A stretch of 64,000 nucleotides of DNA from Sphingomonas sp. (GTDB lineage: Bacteria > Pseudomonadota > Alphaproteobacteria > Sphingomonadales > Sphingomonadaceae), in NCBI RefSeq assembly GCF_013816785.1, contig NZ_JACDDV010000001.1, forward strand, positions 62,001 to 126,000, in the 5' to 3' direction. The notes under the pieces are model-generated. The model was not told where the DNA came from and did not search any database. It saw nothing but the letters and a program-made list of their open reading frames with translations. Shown here piece after piece: positions 51,854-63,797 of the stretch (its first letter is position 1; the number at the start of each line of letters is the position of its first letter). The position numbers and the translations under genes are program-made.

Positions 51854-52611
51854 CACGCAAGGCCCGCGCCCTGTCGCTTCGCCCCGACATCGACGCCAAC
51901 GTTCCCGACACTGCGATGGTCATGGCCGCAGGCCTCGGCAAGCGCATGCGCCCGCTGACCGCGAGCCGCCCCAAGCCGCTGGTCGAGGTCGCCGGTAAGC
52001 CGTTGATTGACCATGTCCTCGACCGGCTGCGCGCGGCAGGCGTGGGCAAGATTGTCGTCAATGTTCATTATCTCGCCGACGCGCTCGAAGCGCATCTCAA
52101 GGCAAAGGCCGCCGACTTCGACGTTACTGTCAGCGACGAGCGCGCAGGGCTGCTCGAAACTGGCGGCGGCATGGTCCGCGCCGAACCGATGATCGGCGCC
52201 GACCCGTTCCTGGCGATCAACAGCGACAATTTTTGGATCGACGGTCCCGCCGATACGTTGCACCTGCTCGCCTCGCACTGGCGCGAGGGGGAAATGGACG
52301 CGCTGCTGCTGCTCGTTCCGCAGGCGCGCGCCGGCAATCATGGCGGGCAGGGTGATTTCCACATGGGTCCGGCCGGCCGCCTGACGCGCCGCAAAAAAGG
52401 CCGCGTCGCGCCGTTCGTTTTCACCGGTATCCAGATGGTTGCCAAGCGCTTGCTGCGCGACGCCCCGGAGGGGCCGTTTTCGACCAATATCCTGTGGGAT
52501 CGGGCCATCGCGGATGGCCGTTGCTTCGGCGCGGTCCACCAAGGGCTGTGGTTCGATGTCGGCAGTCCGGCGTCGATCACGGCGACTGAACGCGCGCTGC
52601 AGGATGACTGA
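51850..52611 (+). CDS. murU: N-acetylmuramate-1-phosphate uridylyltransferase MurU
   Basis: A 253-residue nucleotidyltransferase. The NTP-binding signature is VMAAGLGKRMRPLTASRPKP followed by LVEVAGKPLIDHVLDRL; metal-site DNFW lies in INSDNFWIDG; ETGGGMVRA and LWFDVGSPASI are typical of MurU/GlmU-type sugar transferases. It would make UDP-MurNAc from MurNAc-1-P, bypassing fosfomycin-sensitive MurA. It overlaps amgK by ATGA and addB by eight bases. Confidence 0.88.
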   Translation: MTRKARALSLRPDIDANVPDTAMVMAAGLGKRMRPLTASRPKPLVEVAGKPLIDHVLDRLRAAGVGKIVVNVHYLADALEAHLKAKAADFDVTVSDERAGLLETGGGMVRAEPMIGADPFLAINSDNFWIDGPADTLHLLASHWREGEMDALLLLVPQARAGNHGGQGDFHMGPAGRLTRRKKGRVAPFVFTGIQMVAKRLLRDAPEGPFSTNILWDRAIADGRCFGAVHQGLWFDVGSPASITATERALQDD

Positions 52612-55516
52612 GACCAGGCTGTTCGAGCGCCGCCTGACCGGCGACCCGCTGGTCTATTCGATCCCCGCCCATCGCAGCTTCGCCGACGCGCTCGCCAGCG
52701 GGCTGGTCCGCGCGTTCGGCCGCGATCCGCTCGCGCTGGCGCGAGGTCGCTTACTGCTTCCCAACAATCGCGCCGTGCGCACCCTGACCGAGGCCTTTGT
52801 TCGCGCCAGCGGGTCGGGCCTCGTCCTTCCGCGTCTCATCGCGATCGGCGATTCCGAACTTGGCGATCGGATCGGCGGCGCGCTCGACCCGCTCGATTTC
52901 GTCGACATTGTGCCGCCGGCGATCGACCCGCTGGAGCGCAGCTTGTTGCTTGCCGGTCAACTTAGGGCCGAAGGTGAAAGCGCGGCCGAAGCGATGCGCC
53001 TCGCCGTAGAACTGGCTCGGACAATGGACGCGCTGGCTATCGAGGAGATTCCGGCTGCACGGCTTACCGAGGCGGTCGACCAGAGCCCCGAACTCGCCGC
53101 GCATTGGCAAGCCGCGCTCGCTCGCTTCCGGACCTTGCTCGCTCGCTGGCCGGAGCTGCTCGCAGAACGCGGGGTCGTCGACCTTGTTGAGCGCCGTAGC
53201 CGCCTGCTCCACGCGCTAGCCGACCGCTGGGCCGAGCGTCCGCCCGAGGGCTTCACCCTCGCGGCGGGAATCACCACCAGCGCTCCGGCCGTTGCCGCGC
53301 TGCTTGCCCGTGTGGCTCGGCTCGGTCAGGGCGCGGTCGTGCTGCCGGCGGTCGCCGACGTGGCGAACATGCCTGCCGATGAATGGGACGCGCTCGGCCC
53401 CGATGAGGACGGACACGGCGAAGAAACACACCCGCAATTTCATGTGAAGCGGCTACTCGAGCGGATCGATGCTTCGCGCGATGAGCTGCGTGTGTGGCCC
53501 GGCGGCGGACGCGCGGCTTCCCCCGCGGTCCGCGGTCGCGCGGTCTCCCAAGCGATGGTCACGGCGCCGTACAGTGACAAATGGACGCGCCTTCCGCCCG
53601 CCGAGCGACGCTTGACCGGCATTCGCGTCGCCGAACTGGCCGATCCGGCGAGCGAGGCACAGGCGATCGCCATCGCACTGCGTGAGGCGCTCCAGACCCC
53701 AGGCCGTACCGCGGCGCTGGTCACGCCGGATCGCAACCTGGCCGCCCGCGTCTCGGCGCACCTCATGCGCTGGGGCATAGAGGCCGATGACAGCGCCGGC
53801 TTGCCGCTGTCCAAGTCGCCGGCGGGAACGCTGCTGCTGGCCATTGCAGCCGCCGCAGCTGAGCAGCTTGCACCGGTGCCCTTGCTCGCGTTGATCAAGC
53901 ACCCGCTGGTTGGTGGGGAGGGGGAAGCGAGGCTCATCTGGCTCGATGCAGCCCGCAAGCTCGACCTTGCACTGCGCGGCCCGCGCCCTCGCGCGGGAAT
54001 CGACGGCCTCGACGAACGGTTCGCCGAAAAGGGGGCCGCGGACGCCTGGCAGACGATGCGCCCCTGCGTTGTTCCGCTCGCGAGCCTCGACGGCGTCCAA
54101 ACCCTCTCCGCGCTCTCCGCGTCACTGCGCGAAAAAATCCTTTCTCTTTGCGGCGACAATGCCTGGCGCGGCGCCGACGGGCGCGCCGCCGCCGAGCTGC
54201 TCGCCGCTCTCGAACAATCAACACAAGCCGCGACCCTCGTCATCTCGCCCGACGACGTTATCCCCATCCTTCGTCAATTGATGGACGCTATCCCAGTCCG
54301 ACGGCCTTTCGGCGGTCACCCGCGTATCTCGATCTGGGGCTTGCTCGAAGCGCGCTTGCAACAGGCCGACCTGATGATCCTCGGCGGGATGAACGAGGGA
54401 GTGTGGCCCTCGTTGCCCAGCCCCGACCCGTGGCTCGCCCCGCGCATCCGTCGTGAACTCGGCCTGCCGGGCACGGAGTTCCGCACCGGGCTAGCCGCGC
54501 ACGATTTCATGAGCGTCTTGGGTGCCCCGCGAGTCCTGCTTACACGCGCTCGTCGCGATAGCCGCTCGCCGACCGTCGCGTCTCGCTTTTGGCTCCGGCT
54601 CCAGGCGATGACCGGGGGCATGACCCGGGACCAACGCATTGAGCGGTTGGCCCATTCGCTCGATGCCAGCGTAACGACCGATCCGGCCAAGCGCCCGGCG
54701 CCGAGTCCGCCGATCGAAGCGCGACCGAAGAAGATCGCCGTCACCGACCTCGATCGCCTCCAAGCCGACCCGTTCGCATTTTATGCCAAGACGATCCTCA
54801 AGCTGCGTCCGATGGAACCGGTCGATGCGCAGCAACATGCTGCGTGGAAAGGCACCGCGGTTCACGCGGTGCTCGAGCAATGGTTCGAGGTCGACGGCTG
54901 CGAGCCTGCAAGGCTTCAGGCGCGGGCGCGGGCCATGCTTGACGACACGACGATCCACCCGATGCTTCGCGCGCTGTGGGCGCCACGGTTAATGGAGGCG
55001 ATCGACTGGATTGCGGCGCAATCCGTCATCGATGCTACGGCGGGCCGCAAGCCCGTGCTGGCCGAAGTAATGGGCGAAGCTGATGTTTCCGGGGTGAAGC
55101 TTTACGGCAAGGTCGACCGCATCGACCGCCTGCCCGACGGCAGCCTCGCTATCGTCGATTACAAGACCGGACATGCGCCGGCTCCCAAGGCGGTCAATGA
55201 AGGGTTCGCGCTACAACTCGGCCTGCTGTCGCTGATTGCCGAGCGCGGTGGATTTGGTGGGACAAGCGGCGTTGCCGGCGCCCATGAATATTGGTCGCTG
55301 GCCAAGAAGAAAGGCCGCTTCGGTTATCGCCAGTCGCCCGACGGCAAGGGTGGCGCCGCCGCATTCGTCGAGCGTTCCGCCGCGCAGTTCACGGCGGCGG
55401 CAGCGGACTATTTGCTCGGAACGAAGCCATTCACGGCTAAGCTAAACCCGGCCTATGCGCCGTACGAGGATTACGACCAGCTGATGCGGCTCGAGGAATG
55501 GTATGGCCGCGACTGA
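52604..55516 (+). CDS. addB: double-strand break repair protein AddB
   Basis: A 970-residue AddB, partner of AddA in the alphaproteobacterial RecBCD-like helicase-nuclease. The N-terminal region is helicase-like (LLLPNNRAVRTLTEAF, ITTSAPAVAALLARVARLGQ), without a canonical Walker A. The C-terminal RecB-family nuclease has LYGKVDRIDRLPDG and AIVDYKTGHAPAP, with an upstream GTAVHAVLEQWF motif. The ATG at 52604 begins inside murU; the earlier open frame is a murU shadow. Next to addA. Confidence 0.93.
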   Translation: MTETRLFERRLTGDPLVYSIPAHRSFADALASGLVRAFGRDPLALARGRLLLPNNRAVRTLTEAFVRASGSGLVLPRLIAIGDSELGDRIGGALDPLDFVDIVPPAIDPLERSLLLAGQLRAEGESAAEAMRLAVELARTMDALAIEEIPAARLTEAVDQSPELAAHWQAALARFRTLLARWPELLAERGVVDLVERRSRLLHALADRWAERPPEGFTLAAGITTSAPAVAALLARVARLGQGAVVLPAVADVANMPADEWDALGPDEDGHGEETHPQFHVKRLLERIDASRDELRVWPGGGRAASPAVRGRAVSQAMVTAPYSDKWTRLPPAERRLTGIRVAELADPASEAQAIAIALREALQTPGRTAALVTPDRNLAARVSAHLMRWGIEADDSAGLPLSKSPAGTLLLAIAAAAAEQLAPVPLLALIKHPLVGGEGEARLIWLDAARKLDLALRGPRPRAGIDGLDERFAEKGAADAWQTMRPCVVPLASLDGVQTLSALSASLREKILSLCGDNAWRGADGRAAAELLAALEQSTQAATLVISPDDVIPILRQLMDAIPVRRPFGGHPRISIWGLLEARLQQADLMILGGMNEGVWPSLPSPDPWLAPRIRRELGLPGTEFRTGLAAHDFMSVLGAPRVLLTRARRDSRSPTVASRFWLRLQAMTGGMTRDQRIERLAHSLDASVTTDPAKRPAPSPPIEARPKKIAVTDLDRLQADPFAFYAKTILKLRPMEPVDAQQHAAWKGTAVHAVLEQWFEVDGCEPARLQARARAMLDDTTIHPMLRALWAPRLMEAIDWIAAQSVIDATAGRKPVLAEVMGEADVSGVKLYGKVDRIDRLPDGSLAIVDYKTGHAPAPKAVNEGFALQLGLLSLIAERGGFGGTSGVAGAHEYWSLAKKKGRFGYRQSPDGKGGAAAFVERSAAQFTAAAADYLLGTKPFTAKLNPAYAPYEDYDQLMRLEEWYGRD

Positions 55517-55532
55517 GCTTTGGTCATTTGGA

Positions 55533-55679
55533 TTAGTCGGCCTTCTCGCCGCCGCGCTTGGGCTTTTTGACTTTGGAAGCATAGAGCAAAGCGGCGACGA
55601 TCGCGGCCGACCCAATTCCGACCGCTACCCCGGCCTTGACCAGCTTTGTCCGACGCTCGCCGTCCTCCTGTTCGCTCAT
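55533..55679 (-). CDS. small single-pass membrane protein
   Basis: A 48-residue protein: an acidic/basic N-terminus (MSEQEDGERRTKLVKAG), one membrane helix (VGIGSAAIVAALLYASKV) and a basic tail (KKPKRGGEKAD). GAGG lies before its ATG at 55679. It sits between addB and addA on the opposite strand. No family is recognised; short proteins of this kind are often missed, and the ribosome site plus clean topology favour a real gene. Confidence 0.55.
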   Translation of the reverse strand: MSEQEDGERRTKLVKAGVAVGIGSAAIVAALLYASKVKKPKRGGEKAD

Positions 55680-55756
55680 CGCATCCTCGTTATTCTGTTC
55701 GGTCCAAATCCCTATGCCGAACGCGTCGGCATGGGAAGTGTTCACGGCGGTGCATC

Positions 55757-58700
55757 ATGCCGCGCCGGCTGAAGCCGTTCCATCTGCTGGAAGGCGCGCA
55801 GGCGTCCGCGTCCGACCCGCTCGTCCATGCCGCGCTGTCGGCCTCGGCGGGCACCGGCAAGACCCATGTGCTGACGTCGCGTGTATTGCGCTTGCTGCTG
55901 CGCGGCACGCCGCCTTCCTCAATCTTGTGCCTGACCTTCACCAAGGCCGGCGCGGCGGAAATGGCTAACCGCATCGGGGAGAGGCTTGCCTATTGGGTGC
56001 GCTTGCCTAACGCCGAGCTTCGGCAGGAATTGTTCTCGCTGGGTGAAGAGAACAGCCCGCCTGCGATCGAGAGTGCGCGCCGCCTGTTCGCGCGGGTACT
56101 CGAAGCGCCCGGCGGCGGGCTTCGCATCCAGACCATCCATAGCTTCGCGCAGACCTTGCTCGCCGCCTTTCCCGCCGAGGCCGGCATCTCACCCGGCTTC
56201 CGCCCGATCGAGGGCCGCGCCGAGGCCGAGTTGGCGCGACGCACCCTCGCCGGCCTCCTTGCCGAAGCGGAGTCGGGCCGGGACGAGCGATTGATTGCCG
56301 ATGTTTCAACGCTCAGCCTGAGGCTGGGCGAGGCCGGTGCCGAGAGCTATCTAATGGAATGCGCTCATGCGCACGAAGCAATGGAAGAGCTCGGCCTTCC
56401 GGGCATGATCGAGCCGCGGTTGTATCGCCTGATTGGCCTTGAAACCGATGAGCCGGACGGTGAGATTGCCGCTCGCCTTGCCGACGAGGAAATCGACGTC
56501 GACCTGATCGATAGGCTGATCGCCGCCAACCGTGCGTGGGGCGCAGCGACGGGCACGAAGATTGTCGCCAATCTGACAGCGTTCCTGGGCGGCCTGCCTG
56601 CCGACCGTCTCGGGTTGCTAGACGGTCTCGCCTCCGGGATTGTCACCGCTAAGGGCGAGCCCTGCAAAATCACGGCGAAGCAGGAAGCCGCTGAGCCCGG
56701 CTATGCCTCGCTCGCGGCCGAATTTGCCCTATGGTGGAGCGAGATAAGAACACTGCGTGCCGCCGCGGCTCTCGCCAAAATCCAGGCTGCGGGTCTTCGC
56801 GCGGGTCAGGCCTTCGCTCACGCTTATGTCCGCGCCAAGCGCGCCGCCGGGGTCGCCGACTTCGACGACCTGATCCATTGGACCCGCCGTCTGTTCGCAC
56901 AGCCTGGCATGGGCGATTGGGTACGATTCAAGCTCGACCAGCGCACCGACCACATCCTGGTCGACGAAGCGCAGGACACCAATGCGGACCAATGGGCGAT
57001 CGTCGACGCGCTCGCTGCCGAATATTTTACCGGCAATCCCGAAGCAGAGGACCGCTGGCGCACTTTGTTCATGGTCGGCGACTACAAGCAGGCGATCTTC
57101 GGCTTTCAAGGCACCAACCCCAGGGAATATGAGGCGTTTCGCGGCCGTATCGCAGACCGCGCCGCGGCGCTGGTCGACTCGGCCGACGAGGCAGAGGTCC
57201 GCACCCGCGAATTTCGCGACCTCTCGATCGACGCCAGCTTTCGCTCGGCACCGCCGGTGCTCGAGGTGGTCGATGCGCTGATTGACCAAGTCGGGCATGC
57301 CGCGATGGGGCTGGCCCAACCACCCAACCGCCACGTCCCTCATCATGCCCGCCGTCCGGGCCGGGTCGAGCTGTGGCCGGCCTACGACCCTGGGGTCGCG
57401 GCCGCCGACGACGCAGGCGAGGAGGGCTGGATCGACGAGCCGGTGCGGCTCTATGCCGATGCCGTCGCTCAGCAGGTCAGGCGCTGGCTCGCCGAAGCTC
57501 CGACCATGGACAGCACGGGCCGGGCGCTTTGCGCAGGCGATATCCTCATCCTCGTCCGCAGCCGGACCGAACTTGCTGCGCTGATCGTCGCCCGGCTCTA
57601 CGCGCAGGGCGTGCCGGTGGCAGGCATTGACCGGCTGCACCTGCACAAGCCTCTGGCGGTGAAGGACCTGATGGCGGCGGTCGCCTTCGCCGTGCAGCCG
57701 CTCGACGACCTGGTGGTCGCCAATCTGCTGGTTTCGCCCTTGATCGGCTGGGACCAGCAGCAGCTCTACGATCTCGCGCAGCCCCGCAAGGGACGCCTTT
57801 GGACTGAACTTCAACGCCGTCGTGAAGAGCAGGCCCATTACGCCGACGCCCACTCCGTCCTGTCCGCGTGGCTCTCCCAGGCCGACTACACCACCCCAGC
57901 GCGCTTCCTCGAATCCATTCTTTCAGGGCCGCTCGACGGCCGCAGCAAGCTGATTCGCCGGCTTGGCGAAGCCGCGCGCGACCCAATTGATGAATTGGTT
58001 GCCAGCGCGTTGCTATTCGAGGCCGAGGAAGTCGCCTCGCTCGATCGCTTCCTCGCCTGGTTCGGCCAGGGCGATGTCGAAGTGAAGCGCGACCCTTCCG
58101 CGCCCCTCAACGCGGTGCGAGTCATGACCGTTCATGGCGCGAAAGGCCTCGAAGCGCCGCTCGTCCTACTTGCCGATGCGACCCACGATCCAGCCAAGGT
58201 CGGCGGCACCTTGCTGACGATGGAATTCGACCTCACCGACGTTGGCAAGCTGCCGCTCATCCGCCCGCGCAAGGATGAATGCGCGCCGATTTTCCGCGTT
58301 TTGATCGACGCCGCAAAAGCCGCCGACCTCGAGGAACATTGGCGGCTCGCCTATGTCGGGCTGACCCGCGCCGCCGAACGGCTGGTGATCGCCGGGGTCA
58401 AGCCGAAGAAGGACGTGCCGGCGGGCAGCTGGCACAGCGCGGGGGCGCAGGCGATGCTGTCGCTCGGCGCCGGGCCGGAGGAGATCGAGGGCTGGGGCGC
58501 CGCGCTAGTGTGGGAGGGCACAGAACCCGTCGTTCCGCGCCGCGCCCGCGCCAAGGATGCGCTTTACCCGATCGAGATCCCGCCTTGGCTACGCGAGCAA
58601 GCTCCGGTCGAAGCGCGCCCGCCGCGTCCGTTGGCCCCGTCGCAGATCGTCGAGGATCGCGACGCGGTGCCCCCTCCGGGCCCAGCGATGCGCGCGGCGG

Positions 58701-59164
58701 CGCGGCGCGGGACGTTGCTCCACGCGCTGTTCGAACGGCTCCCCGCGGTGGAACCGTCCTCACGCCGCGACCTCGCCCTGAACTGGCTCAAGCGCGCCGG
58801 CGTGGAAACCGACGCGGTGCAACAGGAAATCGCCGACGCCGCCTTGGTCGTGCTCCACGATCCGCGCTTCGCCGATCTGTTCGGTTCAGAGGAGCTCGCC
58901 GAAGCCCCGATCGCCGCGACCCTTGCCGACGGCCGGGTCATCGCCGGGACCGTCGACCGCCTGTGTATCGGCCCTGACCTGATCCGCGTGATCGATTTCA
59001 AGACCGGTCGAGCCGTGCCGCCCGACCTCGCCGCGGTCCCCGATGCGCACCGTCGCCAGATGGCTGCCTATGTCGAGGCGCTGCGCGTGATTTTCCCGGA
59101 TCGCCGGGTTGAGGCGGCACTGCTCTACACTTCGGGACCGGCGTTGATCGCGCTTCCGACTTGA
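55757..59164 (+). CDS. addA: double-strand break repair helicase AddA
   Basis: A 1135-residue UvrD/RecB-type helicase and nuclease. Walker A is SASAGTGKTHVLTSRVLRLL; motif Ia LTFTKAGAAEMANRI; motif II ILVDEAQDTNADQWAIV; motif III FMVGDYKQAIFGFQGT; motif V VMTVHGAKGLEAPLVLL; motif VI VGLTRAAERLVI. The C-terminal nuclease has VIDFKTGRAVP. With AddB it processes broken ends for RecA. ATG 55757 matches the family start (MPRRLKPF); the frame opens earlier over the small minus-strand gene. Confidence 0.95.
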   Translation: MPRRLKPFHLLEGAQASASDPLVHAALSASAGTGKTHVLTSRVLRLLLRGTPPSSILCLTFTKAGAAEMANRIGERLAYWVRLPNAELRQELFSLGEENSPPAIESARRLFARVLEAPGGGLRIQTIHSFAQTLLAAFPAEAGISPGFRPIEGRAEAELARRTLAGLLAEAESGRDERLIADVSTLSLRLGEAGAESYLMECAHAHEAMEELGLPGMIEPRLYRLIGLETDEPDGEIAARLADEEIDVDLIDRLIAANRAWGAATGTKIVANLTAFLGGLPADRLGLLDGLASGIVTAKGEPCKITAKQEAAEPGYASLAAEFALWWSEIRTLRAAAALAKIQAAGLRAGQAFAHAYVRAKRAAGVADFDDLIHWTRRLFAQPGMGDWVRFKLDQRTDHILVDEAQDTNADQWAIVDALAAEYFTGNPEAEDRWRTLFMVGDYKQAIFGFQGTNPREYEAFRGRIADRAAALVDSADEAEVRTREFRDLSIDASFRSAPPVLEVVDALIDQVGHAAMGLAQPPNRHVPHHARRPGRVELWPAYDPGVAAADDAGEEGWIDEPVRLYADAVAQQVRRWLAEAPTMDSTGRALCAGDILILVRSRTELAALIVARLYAQGVPVAGIDRLHLHKPLAVKDLMAAVAFAVQPLDDLVVANLLVSPLIGWDQQQLYDLAQPRKGRLWTELQRRREEQAHYADAHSVLSAWLSQADYTTPARFLESILSGPLDGRSKLIRRLGEAARDPIDELVASALLFEAEEVASLDRFLAWFGQGDVEVKRDPSAPLNAVRVMTVHGAKGLEAPLVLLADATHDPAKVGGTLLTMEFDLTDVGKLPLIRPRKDECAPIFRVLIDAAKAADLEEHWRLAYVGLTRAAERLVIAGVKPKKDVPAGSWHSAGAQAMLSLGAGPEEIEGWGAALVWEGTEPVVPRRARAKDALYPIEIPPWLREQAPVEARPPRPLAPSQIVEDRDAVPPPGPAMRAAARRGTLLHALFERLPAVEPSSRRDLALNWLKRAGVETDAVQQEIADAALVVLHDPRFADLFGSEELAEAPIAATLADGRVIAGTVDRLCIGPDLIRVIDFKTGRAVPPDLAAVPDAHRRQMAAYVEALRVIFPDRRVEAALLYTSGPALIALPT

Positions 59165-59224
59165 GCCGCCGCTGTGCATTCCCCATATGAGGGTCTCAAC
59201 CGCGTCTCGAAGGAATCCCGGATC

Positions 59225-59551
59225 ATGGGCCAGAACACCAAGACCGTCACCGACCAGAGCTTTGCAGCCGACGTGCTCGGCGCCGATAAGCCGGTGCTGG
59301 TCGATTTCTGGGCGGAATGGTGCGGCCCGTGCAAGATGATCGGCCCGGCGCTCGAGGAAATCGCCGGCGAGCTGGCGGACAAGGTGACTATCGTCAAGAT
59401 CAACATCGACGAAAACCCCGCTACGCCCGGCAAATATGCCGTTCGCGGCATTCCGACGATGCTGTTGTTCAAAAATGGCGAACCAGTCGCGCAGAAAGTC
59501 GGCGCCGCCCCCCGCAGTCAGATTCAACAATGGTTGGAAGGCCAGATTTAG
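59225..59551 (+). CDS. trxA: thioredoxin
   Basis: A 108-residue thioredoxin with active site WCGPC in DFWAEWCGPCKMIGPALEE and cis-proline IPTMLLFKNGEP. It reduces protein disulfides in the cytoplasm. ATG 59225 gives the normal length; 17 in-frame codons upstream are dropped. It follows addA, the usual alphaproteobacterial order. Confidence 0.96.
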   Translation: MGQNTKTVTDQSFAADVLGADKPVLVDFWAEWCGPCKMIGPALEEIAGELADKVTIVKINIDENPATPGKYAVRGIPTMLLFKNGEPVAQKVGAAPRSQIQQWLEGQI

Positions 59552-59616
59552 GACGATCTGTTCTGAAAGCCATCTGGAAGGTCAAATCTGACCAATTCGC
59601 CCCAACGGCGTTTCGA

Positions 59617-59645
59617 TTGACGGCACGGCGGGCGCTGCCTACATC
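59617..59645 (+). promoter_or_regulatory. sigma-70-type promoter for secA
   Basis: TTGACG at 59617-59622, a 17-base spacer and TACATC at 59640-59645 match the housekeeping promoter pattern, giving a start near 59652 and a leader of about 108 bases to secA. Confidence 0.5.
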
Positions 59646-59665
59646 GCGCCCCGTGCAGGTACCCG

Positions 59666-59708
59666 CCAAAGCAATGCTTTGGTGGAACCTTTTTGTCCGC
59701 GCGCGGAC
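59666..59708 (+). promoter_or_regulatory. two hairpins in the secA leader
   Basis: CCAAAGC-AAT-GCTTTGG (59666-59682) is a perfect seven-base-pair hairpin; after TGGAACCTTTTT comes GTCCGCGCGCGGAC (59695-59708), a perfect 14-base palindrome. The first stem plus T run could weakly terminate, and the second lies 34 bases before the likely ribosome site (GAGGA, 59743). Regulation of secA is inferred, not shown. Confidence 0.4.
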
Positions 59709-59759
59709 GAGGCATCCCGCTCATCCGTGCGCCCGGCTCTTTGAGGAATAAATCGCATC

Positions 59760-62510
<2,751 letters not shown>

Positions 62511-62513
62511 GCT

Positions 62514-63698
62514 TCAGGCCTTTACGGGTGCGGGACTGCGATTGATCATTGCAGCCCTGATCAGGCGCTGCATCGGCGCTTCGAACCGGATAAAGACTAT
62601 CCGGCCCAGGACGATCGCCGTCGCCAGATAAGCGAGCAGGAACCATGGTTCGCTAAGCGGAAGCGCGATGCCGCTCTGCAGGACGACGATCGCTACGCAC
62701 AGTTGCATCGGGAAATGGATCAGATAGGTGGAATAGGTGAGGTTGCCGGCGGCATGGATCGGTCGCTGCCACCGATCGAGCGGGCGCCAGTCTTGCGCGG
62801 CAAGAAAAAGCAGTGGCGGCGCGATGGCGAGCAGCAAGGTCGGCAGTCGGCGCTCGATATCATCGAGGCCGAACACCATCGCCGCCACGGCGGCGGCGGC
62901 GGCAATGAGAGCGGCTATCAAGCGGGCTTCGACCGGCCGGCACCGTGCCCGTTCGCTGGCTAGAAATTCGGCTGCCGCGCCACCGGCGAAGAAATAGCCG
63001 CCGCAGATCAGCGCTGGGGACGTCGCCCGGGTCCAGATGCAGAGCAGCGCCGCCGCGACGGCGGTTACGATCAACCAGCACGCCTTGCCGAACGTTCTCA
63101 AAAGAAGGAAAAAGCCCACATAGACGAACACTTCGGCCGATACCGACCAGATCGGTCCATTGAAACTCATCGGCCGCGGCCCGCTCCATTGGTCGGCGAG
63201 TCCGAGCTGCAAAAGGAAGCTGGACCAGCTGACGTCCTTGAAGACGAACGGCTCGCCGGCGAGCGCGACATAAGCGGGCTGGAGCGCAGCGACGATCAAC
63301 AGTGTCGCCAGATGGAGGGGGTAGAGCCTCGAAAAGCGCAACCAGAAGAACCTGCCCGGCGCAACCGTCCGCGCGGCGATCGCGTCGGCGTATTTCCAAT
63401 AGACAATGAATCCGCTGATGCACCAGAATATCTGAACCCCGAGCAGGCCGAAGCTATAAAAGGGCCAAAGCAGGTCCTCGAGCGGCGCATGTGGCCGCGC
63501 CATGCCGCTCGCGTCGCCGATCATCGCGAAATGATGATAGTGCCACACCAGCACCGCCATCGCGCAGACGAACCGCACCAGCTCAAGCCCAAGCAGTTTG
63601 GACGGCGCCGCTGCGCGCAGTTCGCTGTGCATCGCGGCCGCCTCGCGCCGGTCCAGCGCGGCACCATCATTTACAGATAGATGTTCAACCCTGCTCAT
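62514..63698 (-). CDS. acyltransferase family membrane protein (AT3 type)
   Basis: A 394-residue protein with about ten membrane helices and the acyltransferase-3 pattern: GLELVRFVCAMAVLVWHYHHF (catalytic-type His), GVQIFWCISGFIVYW, RFFWLRFSRLYPLHLATLL (R-x10-H type motif) and SNGPIWSVSAE-like FNGPIWSVSAEVFVYV. Members O-acylate exopolysaccharide, LPS or peptidoglycan sugars. The acceptor is unknown. ATG 63698 is taken; 63632 is possible. Divergent from putA. Confidence 0.88.
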   Translation of the reverse strand: MSRVEHLSVNDGAALDRREAAAMHSELRAAAPSKLLGLELVRFVCAMAVLVWHYHHFAMIGDASGMARPHAPLEDLLWPFYSFGLLGVQIFWCISGFIVYWKYADAIAARTVAPGRFFWLRFSRLYPLHLATLLIVAALQPAYVALAGEPFVFKDVSWSSFLLQLGLADQWSGPRPMSFNGPIWSVSAEVFVYVGFFLLLRTFGKACWLIVTAVAAALLCIWTRATSPALICGGYFFAGGAAAEFLASERARCRPVEARLIAALIAAAAAVAAMVFGLDDIERRLPTLLLAIAPPLLFLAAQDWRPLDRWQRPIHAAGNLTYSTYLIHFPMQLCVAIVVLQSGIALPLSEPWFLLAYLATAIVLGRIVFIRFEAPMQRLIRAAMINRSPAPVKA

Positions 63699-63797
63699 GA
63701 CCGCCAGACCTAACCGAAAATGGTTACCAATTGCCCGCTGGAAAGCCCGGACGGGACAGCCTATTTGCGCAGCCAAACCGTTCTCGGAAAGAGCTTC

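Noticed and set aside
59552-59751. SecM-like leader peptide before secA
   Set aside because: The open frame there is the out-of-frame continuation of trxA sequence, without signal peptide or arrest motif.
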